Below, one piece after another: positions 32,193 to 40,654 of a DNA stretch of 64,000 nt. The position numbers were made by a program, and so were the translations under genes. The stretch covers positions 1-64,000 of the forward strand of contig JALWRH010000088.1 of the NCBI GenBank assembly GCA_026994195.1. The letters run 5' to 3'. The DNA comes from Sedimenticola sp. (GTDB lineage: Bacteria > Pseudomonadota > Gammaproteobacteria > Chromatiales > Chromatiaceae). Each line of letters begins with the position of its first letter. The first letter of the stretch is position 1. The notes beneath the pieces are model-generated. The model did no database searches. It was not told the origin of the DNA and was given only the letters and a program-made list of their open reading frames with translations.

Positions 32193-33244
32193 CAGGCCAG
32201 TCCGGCATACAGCTCCCGCAACAGGGAATCCGTAGTGTCCCATCCCATGCAGGCATCGGTCACGGACTGGCCGTAGCGCAGTTGGCTCTTGTTCTCGGGG
32301 ATCGGCTGATTCCCGCCATGCAGGTGACTTTCCAGCATGATGCCCATGATGGATTGGTTGCCTGCCTGGATCTGCTGCAACACGTCCAGCGCCACGGCAG
32401 GCTGATGATCGGGGTTCTTGGCCGAGTTGCCGTGGCTGCAGTCCACCATGATATTCAGAGGCAGACCGGCTTTGTCCAGAGCCTGTTCGCAGCGGGATAC
32501 ATGCTCCCTGGAATAGTTGGGCTGCCCGCCGCCACCCCGCAGGATCACATGCCCGCAGGCATTACCCCGGGTGCGGATGATGGCGGTGCGGCCTTCGGGA
32601 TTGATGCCCAAAAAACTGTGAGGGGCAGACACGGCATGCAGGGCGTTGATGGCCACATCCAGACTGCCATCGGTGCCATTCTTGAAGCCCACGGGCATGG
32701 ACAGGCCGGAAGCCATCTCCCTGTGGGTCTGGGACTCGGTGGTGCGGGCGCCGATGGCCGCCCAGGAGAACAAGTCCGCCAGGTACTGGGGACTGATGGG
32801 GTCCAGGGCCTCCGTGGCCACAGGCAAACCCATTTCCGCCAGATCGATAAGCAATTGGCGGGCGATATGCAAACCCTCTTCCAGGCGGAAACTGTCATCC
32901 ATGTACGGATCATTGATCAGACCCTTCCAGCCCACGGTGGTGCGGGGCTTTTCGAAATACACCCGCATAAGGATCAGGAGCCTGGAACCCAGTTCCCGGC
33001 GCAGGCCGGTGAGGCGCCGGGCATAGTCCAGAGCAGCTTCTGGATCATGTATGGAACAAGGCCCCACCACCACCAGCAGGCGGGAATCCTCTCCCTGCAA
33101 CACCCTTTTCACCGCTTCCCGGCCCCGAGCCACGGTTTCCCGGGCGGCATCGGACAGGGGCAGTTTGCGACGCAGTTCCACTGGACTGAGAATGACCTGC
33201 TCTTCCAGTACGTTGGTATTGGCAAGATGCACTTTCTTATCCAT
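32192..33244 (-). CDS. 3-deoxy-7-phosphoheptulonate synthase (class I DAHP synthase)
   Basis: First enzyme of the shikimate pathway: PEP plus erythrose-4-phosphate to DAHP. 350 aa from the ATG at 33244 behind GGGAG. Family blocks LLVVVGPCSIHDP, VYFEKPRTTVGWKGL, GARTTESQTHREMASGL and the metal-site regions VDCSHGNSAKNP and MLESHLHGGNQPI place it in the AroF/AroG/AroH type. Which allosteric form (Phe, Tyr or Trp) cannot be told. Its start overlaps the previous gene by 8 bp and its stop overlaps rsmG. Confidence 0.93.
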   Translation of the reverse strand: MDKKVHLANTNVLEEQVILSPVELRRKLPLSDAARETVARGREAVKRVLQGEDSRLLVVVGPCSIHDPEAALDYARRLTGLRRELGSRLLILMRVYFEKPRTTVGWKGLINDPYMDDSFRLEEGLHIARQLLIDLAEMGLPVATEALDPISPQYLADLFSWAAIGARTTESQTHREMASGLSMPVGFKNGTDGSLDVAINALHAVSAPHSFLGINPEGRTAIIRTRGNACGHVILRGGGGQPNYSREHVSRCEQALDKAGLPLNIMVDCSHGNSAKNPDHQPAVALDVLQQIQAGNQSIMGIMLESHLHGGNQPIPENKSQLRYGQSVTDACMGWDTTDSLLRELYAGLA

Positions 33245-33821
33245 TGCTGAACTCCCGCACATTGTCTATCACCTGCTGACTGATGGTTCTGGCATCATAG
33301 ATGCCTTGGGCATCCAGCTCCCCGACCAGATCCTGGCGGATCTTCACCGTGAGCAGAGCCAGGGCGGAAGAGATGGCGTCGCCTTCATCTTTGTCCAGGG
33401 CTTCGTCCCGGGTGGAGCGATTGAATACCTGCAGGAACTGTTCATACTGTTCCAGAACAGCCGGGCTGGCGACCATGGCCAGTTTGTGGGTGAGGAACTG
33501 CAGGCGCACATGATCTTCCTCCGTCACGGACTTTTCCAGCATCAGCTGTTCCATGTGGCCGATGAAATCCATGTAGATTTCCGATTTCAGCTCAATGAAC
33601 TTGATGCTCTGCTCCTTCTTCAACTCCACTTCTGTCTGCTTGTTGAGGAGCATGGCGGTAATCAGCACAGTGGCCACCGTACCCAGAATGATGAGCACGA
33701 TTTCCTGGGTGAAGGGCGCCTTGTCCATGACCCGGTAGGAATAACGCAGAAAAGCATAGCCGCCCACCACGACCACTGCTGTGAGGAACAGATACAACAG
33801 ATTTTCCTGAACCGTTTTCAT
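33237..33821 (-). CDS. Small membrane protein with cytoplasmic coil, unknown
   Basis: Protein of 194 aa, function unknown. Two membrane helices near the N-terminus (about 8-24, LYLFLTAVVVVGGYAFL, and 40-58, IVLIILGTVATVLITAMLL) are followed by a charged helical domain (KKEQSIKFIELKSEIYMDFI and onward). No known enzymatic motif. It overlaps the DAHP synthase start by 8 bp and follows the alpha/beta hydrolase by 23 bp, so it belongs to the long minus-strand transcript. Confidence 0.6.
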   Translation of the reverse strand: MKTVQENLLYLFLTAVVVVGGYAFLRYSYRVMDKAPFTQEIVLIILGTVATVLITAMLLNKQTEVELKKEQSIKFIELKSEIYMDFIGHMEQLMLEKSVTEEDHVRLQFLTHKLAMVASPAVLEQYEQFLQVFNRSTRDEALDKDEGDAISSALALLTVKIRQDLVGELDAQGIYDARTISQQVIDNVREFSNG

Positions 33822-33844
33822 GGGTCACTCCCGCCGGGTGCCGG

Positions 33845-35269
33845 CTATTCAAACCCGTCCGTAAAAAATGCCACCAGGGTCAGGGTGAAATACCCTCGCC
33901 GGCTCCACACGCCCGGCCGTTGCGCACTGTCGGCCTTTATCCACCACACATAGCGGCTGTCCCGGGGAAGCGCCTGGGCGGGCTGGTACTGGCAATAGGC
34001 CACTTCATCCCCGCAGCCTGCGTCTCCAGGGGTAATGCCCCCCACGCCAAAGCTGGTACCCCAGTCCGGTTCCCCGTGGTCCAGCAGGGGCCGTATCTGC
34101 AGATAATAACTTTCCGCTGTGATCACCGGCTCCCAGACGAACAGGGGGCTGGCCGCATCCGTAAGCCTGTGCTTGACCGGCTGCTGTAGCACCGCTGCAG
34201 GCAGTTCATCATCATAGTCGGCGCAGTGGGTACGGCGGGGATTGCCGGAATAGTCACAAGGGTAGTCATAAACCTTGCCGGGAATCGGGCGCGGATCGTC
34301 CGTGGACACCAGATCTCGCAGCGCCCCCATCTCGATTTGCTCATCCGCGCCATTGCCCAGGGCCACCTGCCAGGCTTGCGCGCTGCCGGTAAAGCTGTAG
34401 TCGGCCAGGGCTTCGAGGATACGGAACACCCCGTAATCATCCATGGCGTCGAAAACCCCGTAGTTGCCGTCCCCCGTGGCGATCACGCGATGATCCGCCA
34501 GATAATCATAGCCTCCCACGCTCACCGGGCGCAGCATGATGAATTCCTTCTCGGAATCAGGAATGGGCAGAGGCTCAAACTGCTGGATATAGGTGCGCAT
34601 GTCCGTGCTCGTATCATCCTCATAAGTATGCACGATGAGCTTTACCTCCTGGGGGAAGTCCGCCAGCATGGCATCCGTCATGTCAAAATCGATCCAGGGC
34701 GCCGACGAAAAGATGAATACGCCGTTCCCGCCCCAGTTCCGGTTACGCACCAGATCATAGGTCAGGGAACCCAACAGCCCCGCCCCGGAGGAATGTCCCG
34801 CCAGACCGATGCGGCTGGTGTCTATAAGATCCGGATAGCGGTTGGCCGCTTCCATGAAAGCATCCCTGAGCTGAGCGCCAATGACGCCGATATCTGTATG
34901 GTATTCGTCACAGACCGCCACATACCCCTTGCTGGCGAGAAAGTTGAACAACTCAGCATAGGCCGGACAGGGTATATTCCACCCAGGGGCAAAAAACACC
35001 GCAGGCGCTGCAGCCGCCTGATTCTCCGGGTGGTAGATACTCACTCTGTTGACATAGCCCTGGGTCGTGAAATCAAAAGACAAAGGAAGCGCCACGACCT
35101 CATCGCCCCAGCTCCCGTACCCGGAAACCGGCGGCTGCACCGGCCCCTGGTGGGGCGCTGCGGACAGCCCCCCCGTCCCGGCAAGCAAAAGGCCGGAAAG
35201 GAGGCATCTGCGCAGAAAAAACACTATCAATCCATGAACAAGGCCATCAAACATCGGGGGCCTCCCCAA
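33845..35269 (-). CDS. Secreted alpha/beta hydrolase, PAF-acetylhydrolase/chlorophyllase-like
   Basis: Exported protein of 474 aa. A signal anchor or signal peptide (GLIVFFLRRCLLSGLLLAG) is followed by an alpha/beta hydrolase fold with oxyanion loop FFAPGW, a serine elbow GLAGHSSGAG (nucleophile Ser in GHSSG) and a later Asp/His region (DDTSTD, HRVIATGDGNYG). Distribution of these motifs resembles bacterial lipases/esterases of the PAF-acetylhydrolase group. The C-terminal third is a beta domain (SPLFVWEPVITAESYYLQIR, SRYVWWIKADS) ending in FFTDGFE, a tail type seen in many exported proteins of related bacteria. The true substrate is not known. Start ambiguity: the second Met (MFDGL) is equally possible. 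Confidence 0.7.
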   Translation of the reverse strand: MGRPPMFDGLVHGLIVFFLRRCLLSGLLLAGTGGLSAAPHQGPVQPPVSGYGSWGDEVVALPLSFDFTTQGYVNRVSIYHPENQAAAAPAVFFAPGWNIPCPAYAELFNFLASKGYVAVCDEYHTDIGVIGAQLRDAFMEAANRYPDLIDTSRIGLAGHSSGAGLLGSLTYDLVRNRNWGGNGVFIFSSAPWIDFDMTDAMLADFPQEVKLIVHTYEDDTSTDMRTYIQQFEPLPIPDSEKEFIMLRPVSVGGYDYLADHRVIATGDGNYGVFDAMDDYGVFRILEALADYSFTGSAQAWQVALGNGADEQIEMGALRDLVSTDDPRPIPGKVYDYPCDYSGNPRRTHCADYDDELPAAVLQQPVKHRLTDAASPLFVWEPVITAESYYLQIRPLLDHGEPDWGTSFGVGGITPGDAGCGDEVAYCQYQPAQALPRDSRYVWWIKADSAQRPGVWSRRGYFTLTLVAFFTDGFE

Positions 35270-35308
35270 ACCAGTGGAAAACAGAACAACAGAGCAGCGG
35301 GGCCGCCT

Positions 35309-36523
35309 TCACAGCTCCCTCAAACCTTCGGAAGGCTCTACCCGGGCTGCCCGGGTGCCCGCCAGTATAGCAGCCAGCAGAGCCGCGCCCAGAGTGATGC
35401 CCAGGGCAATGAGATAATGCTCAGGAAGCAGGCGGCAGATCTTCTGCGCCTTTTCCAGCTGGGGCGCCAGCATGGCGTTGATGCTCCAGGCCGCCACCAG
35501 GTAGATGCCACAGGCCAGTATCCAGCCGAACAGGGCCGTGTACAGGCTCTGCACCAGGGGAAAGAGCACGATCTCCCCGGTGCGGAAACCCACCAGGCGC
35601 AGAACAGACAGTTCCTTGCGCTTGCGGTCCACGTTGGCCCACAGGCTGGCGCCCAGGGACAGGGAGAAGCCTCCCAGGCCGATGAGGGCAATGGCCCAGT
35701 AGATGGCCGACAGGGTATTGTCCATGCGCCGCACGGTTTCTATATCCGCGGCCTGGGTGCGCACCTCGATGCCACTGCGAATGAAACTGTCCTCCAGGGC
35801 CGACACGTCATAAATGGATCGGGCATAGAGCCTGAAGCCCGTGTAACTGCGCTGCCCCACGTCTGCCGCACCCTCCCAGCCCAGGGCCGGTACCGCGTGA
35901 CCGTCCCGGAAATCCTCCAGAGCCTCCACCAGCATCACGGAGGCAAACAGGCCATCACGCTTGAACCCTGTGGCCGGGGCAATGGCGACCACCTTCAAAG
36001 GCAACACCATGCGTTCCTTGCGTCCCTGCCAGGTGCGCACCAGACTGCCTTCCATTTCATCACCGGCGCTCACCATCAGTTTCCTTGCGGCGCTGGCGGA
36101 CAAGACCACTTTGTCCAGGCCATCCGGCATGGGCAGGGAAGCATCGAGCAAAGGGTCGCCCGGCGCTGAGGGTATGACTTCCAGATGCAGGATGCGGCTG
36201 CTGGACGGGCTCTGCACCGACAGGCTGGAGGCGATACTGCGAATGCGCGGCACGATGAAGGCAACATCATCCCGCTTGCGCAGCTTGTCCATCCATACTC
36301 GGTCATAGTGGCCGCTGCCCACGGGACGGATCTCGCGTTTCACCGGATCTTCCACGAGCTCCTCTATCATGCTGCCCACAATGCCGAACTTGAGGCCGAA
36401 CAACACCATCATGGGGCCAAGCACCGCGGCCAGGGCAAGAACGAAGCAAACCGAAATCTGCCATTCATGAAAATAATCCCTGCTGGCCAGGGCCAGGATC
36501 TGCCGCTTCTGACGGAACATCAT
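35309..36523 (-). CDS. FtsX-type ABC transporter permease
   Basis: Inner-membrane permease of 404 aa with LolE/MacB-like topology. TM1 (about 22-43) is followed by a long periplasmic domain, then three helices near 265-290, 315-340 and 370-390. The cytoplasmic loop RKRKELSVLRLVGFRTGEIV and the C-terminal ARVEPSEGLREL are diagnostic. Its ATG overlaps the stop of the ATPase gene (ATGA). Together they form a mechanotransmission-type ABC transporter, which normally moves lipoproteins or works on periplasmic partners. The VWA and SEL1 proteins encoded just upstream are the probable partners. Confidence 0.83.
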   Translation of the reverse strand: MMFRQKRQILALASRDYFHEWQISVCFVLALAAVLGPMMVLFGLKFGIVGSMIEELVEDPVKREIRPVGSGHYDRVWMDKLRKRDDVAFIVPRIRSIASSLSVQSPSSSRILHLEVIPSAPGDPLLDASLPMPDGLDKVVLSASAARKLMVSAGDEMEGSLVRTWQGRKERMVLPLKVVAIAPATGFKRDGLFASVMLVEALEDFRDGHAVPALGWEGAADVGQRSYTGFRLYARSIYDVSALEDSFIRSGIEVRTQAADIETVRRMDNTLSAIYWAIALIGLGGFSLSLGASLWANVDRKRKELSVLRLVGFRTGEIVLFPLVQSLYTALFGWILACGIYLVAAWSINAMLAPQLEKAQKICRLLPEHYLIALGITLGAALLAAILAGTRAARVEPSEGLREL

Positions 36524-37260
36524 CCGCTGACCACGGTTTCCGTCATGCGCCCGTTGGGTGACTTGCGCGTGTGGTGGGCCAGGCGGCGCAGGCCCAGCTG
36601 CTTGATATGCCGCCAGGCATGGCTGGCCACGATGACGGTAATGTTCATCTCTTCCACCATGTTGATGAAAAGAGACATGATCTTTTCCGCAGCAAAGGGA
36701 TCCACCGAAGCCGTGGGCTCATCGGCAATGACAATGGCGGGGCGGTGCGCCAGGGCGCGGCCAATGGCCACCCGCTGGCGCTCCCCGGTGGACAGGGCCG
36801 ATGGCAGCTTGTGCAGATGGCGGCTCAACCCCAGTTCCCGGGCCAGAGTCTGCACGGTGCCATCGTCTTCCATGCCCAACATACGCCGGGACAGGTTGAT
36901 GTTGTCGAACACGCTCAGGTAGGGCAGCAAGCCGCCGGTCTGCATCACGTAACCCAGGTGCGCCTTGCGTAGGGCGGCCAGCCGGTTGCGCCGGCGTTTT
37001 TTCCAGGCCTCTCCGATATCCACGCTGGTACTGCCATCGGCGTGAAAACTGAAATTTTCCATGTCCGTGGGGCGCAGAATGAAAGCCAGCATGTCCAACA
37101 GGGTGGATTTGCCACAGCCGCTCTCGCCGATAAGGGCGATCTTCTCACCGCGCTGAATGCGCAGGGAAGGCACACGCAGGCTGAAGGCGTAGCCATTGCT
37201 TTCACGCACCCTGGCCACGTTCTTCAGCTGGTAGATGGTCTCCGCGGGGGCTTCCTGCAT
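36520..37260 (-). CDS. ABC transporter ATPase, LolD/MacB type
   Basis: ATPase subunit of 246 aa. Walker A GESGCGKST, Q-loop VMQTGGLLPYLSVFDN, signature LSTGERQRVAIGRALAHRP and Walker B IVIADEPTASVDP are intact. The signature Ser-Thr-Gly-Glu replaces the common LSGGE. The ATG at 37260 overlaps the VWA gene stop as ATGA, and an upstream ATG giving 24 more residues is rejected for that reason. The C-terminus reads TRKSPNGRMTETVVSG. Pairs with the FtsX-type permease next to it. The TagT ATPase of the T6SS Tag pathway is a possible relative. Confidence 0.85.
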   Translation of the reverse strand: MQEAPAETIYQLKNVARVRESNGYAFSLRVPSLRIQRGEKIALIGESGCGKSTLLDMLAFILRPTDMENFSFHADGSTSVDIGEAWKKRRRNRLAALRKAHLGYVMQTGGLLPYLSVFDNINLSRRMLGMEDDGTVQTLARELGLSRHLHKLPSALSTGERQRVAIGRALAHRPAIVIADEPTASVDPFAAEKIMSLFINMVEEMNITVIVASHAWRHIKQLGLRRLAHHTRKSPNGRMTETVVSG

Positions 37261-39203
37261 CAGGGCAGCATTTCCAGGGGCAGGGGAAACACCGAATCGC
37301 CGTTCACCGGTCCTTTGTCCAGGCTGATCCACAAATCTGTGTTGTCATGCAGGGCGCGATAATAGGCAATTTTGTCTTCCAGGCGGCGCAGAAAATCCAC
37401 CTGGCGGCGCACAGGCCAGCTCTGCCAGTCGTCCAGGGACAGAGACATGACCTCGCCGGTATAGGGCAGGCCTTCGATGTACTCGCCGATGAAGCCCATG
37501 TCCACCAGGCTGTTGCCCTCTCCCGCCGTGGTGGCGGTGGTGCGACCCAACTCCTCGGGGTTGCGGCTGATGGTGGCGGCCAGGCTCTTGAGTTCATCGA
37601 GGAAGGTCTGGGGTGACAGCAATCCATCTTCTGCCGTGCGCAATACCTGCTGCAGAACATCATGCAGGTCAGAAAGCTGGTCGCGGGTGAGCAGCACTCG
37701 CACATTCACCACCGGGCGCGCCGGCTCCCGGATATCGTGATCCAGCATCCAGGCATCGAACACCCGGGGCAGCCTACCCCCCTTGTGTTGTTGCAGATAC
37801 TGCATACGCAGGGCATAACCCAGTTTTTCCACCTTGCCCTGGAGTTCCGCGAGGCGGGGATTGTTCTTCACCACCGGGCTGTCAGATTCAGGTTTGTTGA
37901 CACCCTGGGCCACCTGGGCGGAGATCTGTCCCGCCAGGCTGTCCAGTACCGTGCCGAATTCTGCCACATCCCCTGTAGGCACCCCATAATAAAGACTGCC
38001 AATACCCGGGAAATCCGATAACTCCTGGTACTGGGCTTCCGCTGCCTGATGATCTGCCATCTTTGCTGGAGTTTTCAGGTGCAGGACGAAAATGGCGATA
38101 CCGTTGTTCTGCGCCAGCTGGCGCACCTCGTCCGTGGACAGACCGGTTGTGGACAAGGGATCGTCCCCCTCCCGGGCGCCGGCATCCGTGATGAGCACGA
38201 TATAACGGGCGTCGTGGCCCTGCCAGTTCATACCCTCAATGGCCTGTTGCAGCCCGGCATAGGCATCCTCACGGAAATCCCGGCTGGACACTTTAGCTGC
38301 CGACAACTGATCCACTTTTTCCAGGAAGGCGCCGGGGTTGCGGCCTTCTTCCAGAGTGACCCAGGTCCTGGCCGTGTAGTCCAGACCAGGAACCGAGCCG
38401 GCATTGTCACGAAAAGCCACCAGGCCGAAATCCACCTTGCCCAGTTGACCGGCGTCCCCAAGCTGGTCGTAGATTTTCATCACCGCTTCGCGGGTGCGCT
38501 CGATATATTCATCCATGGACAGGCTGGCGTCGATGACGAAAACCAGGCCCGCTGTATAGTCATCGTTCTGCGCCGCTGCCAACGGTTTGTCCGGGCTTTC
38601 CAGGGGTACGCTGGCAATCTTCAGCATGCGCGCCTGTTCGCTGCCCAGCCAGGTATCCTGGAAATCCAGGATGGGCACCAGATAGAAATCCTTGCGGATA
38701 TCGATATGTCCGGCAGGCTGGATGGCAATCACTGGCGAATCCGCCGGCAGCTCCCCCTGCACCGCCTGGCGGTAGAGCCGGTCGTAGTTTTCATCGGCGC
38801 CTGCCTTTGCCAGGGATTTCAAAGCCGCCTTGTTCTTGAACATCAGCACCCGGTCATGTCCGGCTGGATCTCTGAACTCCACGGTCAGGCCCTGATTCCA
38901 GGCGATGCTGTCCCGGGCCGGCATCCAGCCGCTCAGGCTGCCATGACGGTCCGTGCCCAGAAGCAGCCATTCCCGGCCATCCAGCTGCCGGCGCTCATAC
39001 ACGTAGAAAGCGCTGAAGGGCGTGACTTCGACACCCTGGGAATCTCCCGGCTGATCTGCCAGACGGGCTTCGGGAATGGACAGCACGCGCTGGTACAGAG
39101 AGGTCTTGCCGGGTATCAGCAGGGGTTTCTGCCCGTCCGCCGGCACCGGAGCCAGCCAGAGCAGCAGGCAAAGCGCCACAACAATCTTCTTCATCACGTT
39201 CAT
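37260..39203 (-). CDS. Periplasmic VWA-domain protein, PpkA C-terminal-like
   Basis: Exported protein of 647 aa. The ATG at 39203 overlaps the SEL1 gene stop (ATGA) and begins a signal peptide (MKKIVVALCLLLWLAPVPADG). Residues about 30-105 look like an SH3-type beta domain (TSLYQRVLSIPEA...GSLSGWMPARDS). A von Willebrand A domain spans about 218-430, with an intact MIDAS DASLS (225-229) in VFVIDASLSMDEYIERTREA. The C-terminal 200 residues are helical and unassigned. From memory this layout resembles the periplasmic portion of the T6SS kinase PpkA, but no kinase domain or T6SS gene is seen here. The protein probably signals to, or works with, the ABC transporter encoded downstream. Confidence 0.75.
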   Translation of the reverse strand: MNVMKKIVVALCLLLWLAPVPADGQKPLLIPGKTSLYQRVLSIPEARLADQPGDSQGVEVTPFSAFYVYERRQLDGREWLLLGTDRHGSLSGWMPARDSIAWNQGLTVEFRDPAGHDRVLMFKNKAALKSLAKAGADENYDRLYRQAVQGELPADSPVIAIQPAGHIDIRKDFYLVPILDFQDTWLGSEQARMLKIASVPLESPDKPLAAAQNDDYTAGLVFVIDASLSMDEYIERTREAVMKIYDQLGDAGQLGKVDFGLVAFRDNAGSVPGLDYTARTWVTLEEGRNPGAFLEKVDQLSAAKVSSRDFREDAYAGLQQAIEGMNWQGHDARYIVLITDAGAREGDDPLSTTGLSTDEVRQLAQNNGIAIFVLHLKTPAKMADHQAAEAQYQELSDFPGIGSLYYGVPTGDVAEFGTVLDSLAGQISAQVAQGVNKPESDSPVVKNNPRLAELQGKVEKLGYALRMQYLQQHKGGRLPRVFDAWMLDHDIREPARPVVNVRVLLTRDQLSDLHDVLQQVLRTAEDGLLSPQTFLDELKSLAATISRNPEELGRTTATTAGEGNSLVDMGFIGEYIEGLPYTGEVMSLSLDDWQSWPVRRQVDFLRRLEDKIAYYRALHDNTDLWISLDKGPVNGDSVFPLPLEMLP

Positions 39204-39811
39204 TTCCATTTTGCCAGCAACATCTGTGCCTGGTGATCCCCGCCAGCCGCCGCCTTGCGCAGTTGTTCCAATAGTTGATCCAGGCGTTTTTCCGCCTCCT
39301 GGCTGCCATTGCGTCTGGCCTGCAGATACCATTTGTGCGCCTGAACCAGATCAGGCTCATCCAGCAGGCTCTGGCCAGGATCAAAATACGCCGGATCAGC
39401 CTGTTCCGCCAGGGCCATGGCCGCGGGAGCGTTTCCATCCCGGGCCGCCTTGAAATACAGCAGCCAGGCGTCCGCCATACGTCCTTCCTGTCGGAATGCC
39501 TGAGCGCGCTGAAAAACCGATTCAGCGTCCAGATCCGGTGATTCGTTCAGAAACTTTCTTGCCGCCTCGCCCTCGCCCAGCTCCCGGCCCGCCTCAGGCG
39601 TCGCCACCGGAGCCGGAGAAGACAGGGTTTGCTCCTGCCCTGACGGCGCAGGCTGCGGATCAGGTGCCGTGGGCAGGGGAATATCCTGCGCCGGCTTCTT
39701 GCCGTCAGGCACCATGAACACTGCCGCCAGAGTCACAGCCATAACAGCACTGAGAATCAACCACAGGCGGTTGCTCGCGGTTGTCGATGCCTTTTTTTCT
39801 GTGTCTTCCAT
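39200..39811 (-). CDS. Membrane-anchored SEL1/TPR-like protein
   Basis: Protein of 203 aa. A single N-terminal membrane helix (LWLILSAVMAVTLAAVFMV, residues 17-35) is followed by a Pro/Ala-rich linker and, from about residue 95, helical SEL1-like repeats (ADAWLLYFKAARDGNAPAAM, VQAHKWYLQARRNGSQEAEK, AAAGGDHQAQMLLAK). It should be periplasmic and serve protein-protein contacts. First gene of the ATGA-coupled chain SEL1-VWA-ATPase-permease. Divergent from endA, with the shared promoter region at 39812-39896. Confidence 0.75.
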   Translation of the reverse strand: MEDTEKKASTTASNRLWLILSAVMAVTLAAVFMVPDGKKPAQDIPLPTAPDPQPAPSGQEQTLSSPAPVATPEAGRELGEGEAARKFLNESPDLDAESVFQRAQAFRQEGRMADAWLLYFKAARDGNAPAAMALAEQADPAYFDPGQSLLDEPDLVQAHKWYLQARRNGSQEAEKRLDQLLEQLRKAAAGGDHQAQMLLAKWK

Positions 39812-39896
39812 AGTATTCCAGTGACAGATTGTGGTGAGCAGACGGAATCGAGGATATTATCGCAATTCCCCAGCAACTGAAATGTGCCGAATATCC

Positions 39897-40517
39897 ATGA
39901 ACACGAGATTTTTCCTGTCTTTTGCCCTGGGCGTTGCCCTGTGGAGCACCAGCGCCTGCTCACGTCAGCCTGACAGAAACTACCTGGACAGCCTGCGGGA
40001 CTACTGGCAGAACGTCTACCCCCGGGGTGGAGAAACCCTGTACTGCGGCAAACACTTCCGCCCTTTCGATCGCACAGTCAACGTGGAACATGTCTATCCC
40101 ATGAGCTGGGTGACCAAGAAGCTGCGCTGCGGCAAACGCGAACAGTGCCGCCACAACAGCCCGCGCTTCAACCTTATTGAATCCGACATGCACAACATGT
40201 ACGCGGCGCGCAAGGATGTGAACCAAACGCGCAGCTCCATGCCCTTTGGGATCATCCCCGGCGAGGATCACTACTATAAGAACTGTGATTTCGAGGTGGA
40301 TTTCCGCAAGCACCGGGTGGAACCGCGCCCGGAGGCCCGGGGACGTATTGCCCGGGCCATGCTCTACATGTCTGATGAGTACGGCCTGGATCTGTACCGC
40401 AAGCAGCGCAAGCTGCTGGAAAAATGGAACCGCCAGTATCCCCCCGACCAGGAAGAAAAGCGCCATAACCGGGCCGTGGCCAAAATCCAGGGCAAACCCA
40501 ACCCCTGGATCAAGTAG
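39897..40517 (+). CDS. endA: Endonuclease I (EndA-like secreted nuclease)
   Basis: Secreted or periplasmic non-specific DNase of 206 aa in the endonuclease I family (Vvn/EndA). The ATG at 39897 gives a signal peptide ending in STSAC-S, possibly a lipobox, though Leu is missing at -3. The His-metal active site is VNVEHVYPMSW, followed by HNSPRFNLIESDMHNMYAA and SMPFGIIPGED. Four cysteines in CGKH, RCGKREQC and NCDF fit conserved disulfides. An in-frame start at 39831 would destroy the signal peptide. Role: DNA degradation for nutrients or extracellular DNA control. Confidence 0.9.
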   Translation: MNTRFFLSFALGVALWSTSACSRQPDRNYLDSLRDYWQNVYPRGGETLYCGKHFRPFDRTVNVEHVYPMSWVTKKLRCGKREQCRHNSPRFNLIESDMHNMYAARKDVNQTRSSMPFGIIPGEDHYYKNCDFEVDFRKHRVEPRPEARGRIARAMLYMSDEYGLDLYRKQRKLLEKWNRQYPPDQEEKRHNRAVAKIQGKPNPWIK

Positions 40518-40545
40518 CACATAAACACCGCTGCGCCCCGTGTGA

Positions 40546-40616
40546 CCGTAGATCGGGCTTCAGCCCGACAACAACAACCACAATAGAGCGATGTCGGACT
40601 GAAGTCCAACCCACGG
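40546..40616. repeat. REPIN-like doublet of inverted repeats
   Basis: Two 24-base copies in opposite orientation (40546-40569 and 40593-40616). Each carries its own small palindrome (TCGGGCTTCAGCCCGA in the first, TCGGACTGAAGTCCAA in the second), separated by an AACAACAACCACAATAGAGCG spacer, shown here only by its position 40570-40592. They differ at about six places. Such pairs are moved by RAYT transposases encoded elsewhere. Located between the converging endA and cytochrome genes. Confidence 0.7.
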
Positions 40617-40654
40617 ATACGGTTTTCCCTGGCTCGGGGTGTGAGCCGCGTCCA

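Noticed and set aside
39831-39896. Earlier start for EndA
   Set aside because: It would put a hydrophilic stretch before the signal peptide, and it lies in the divergent promoter region.
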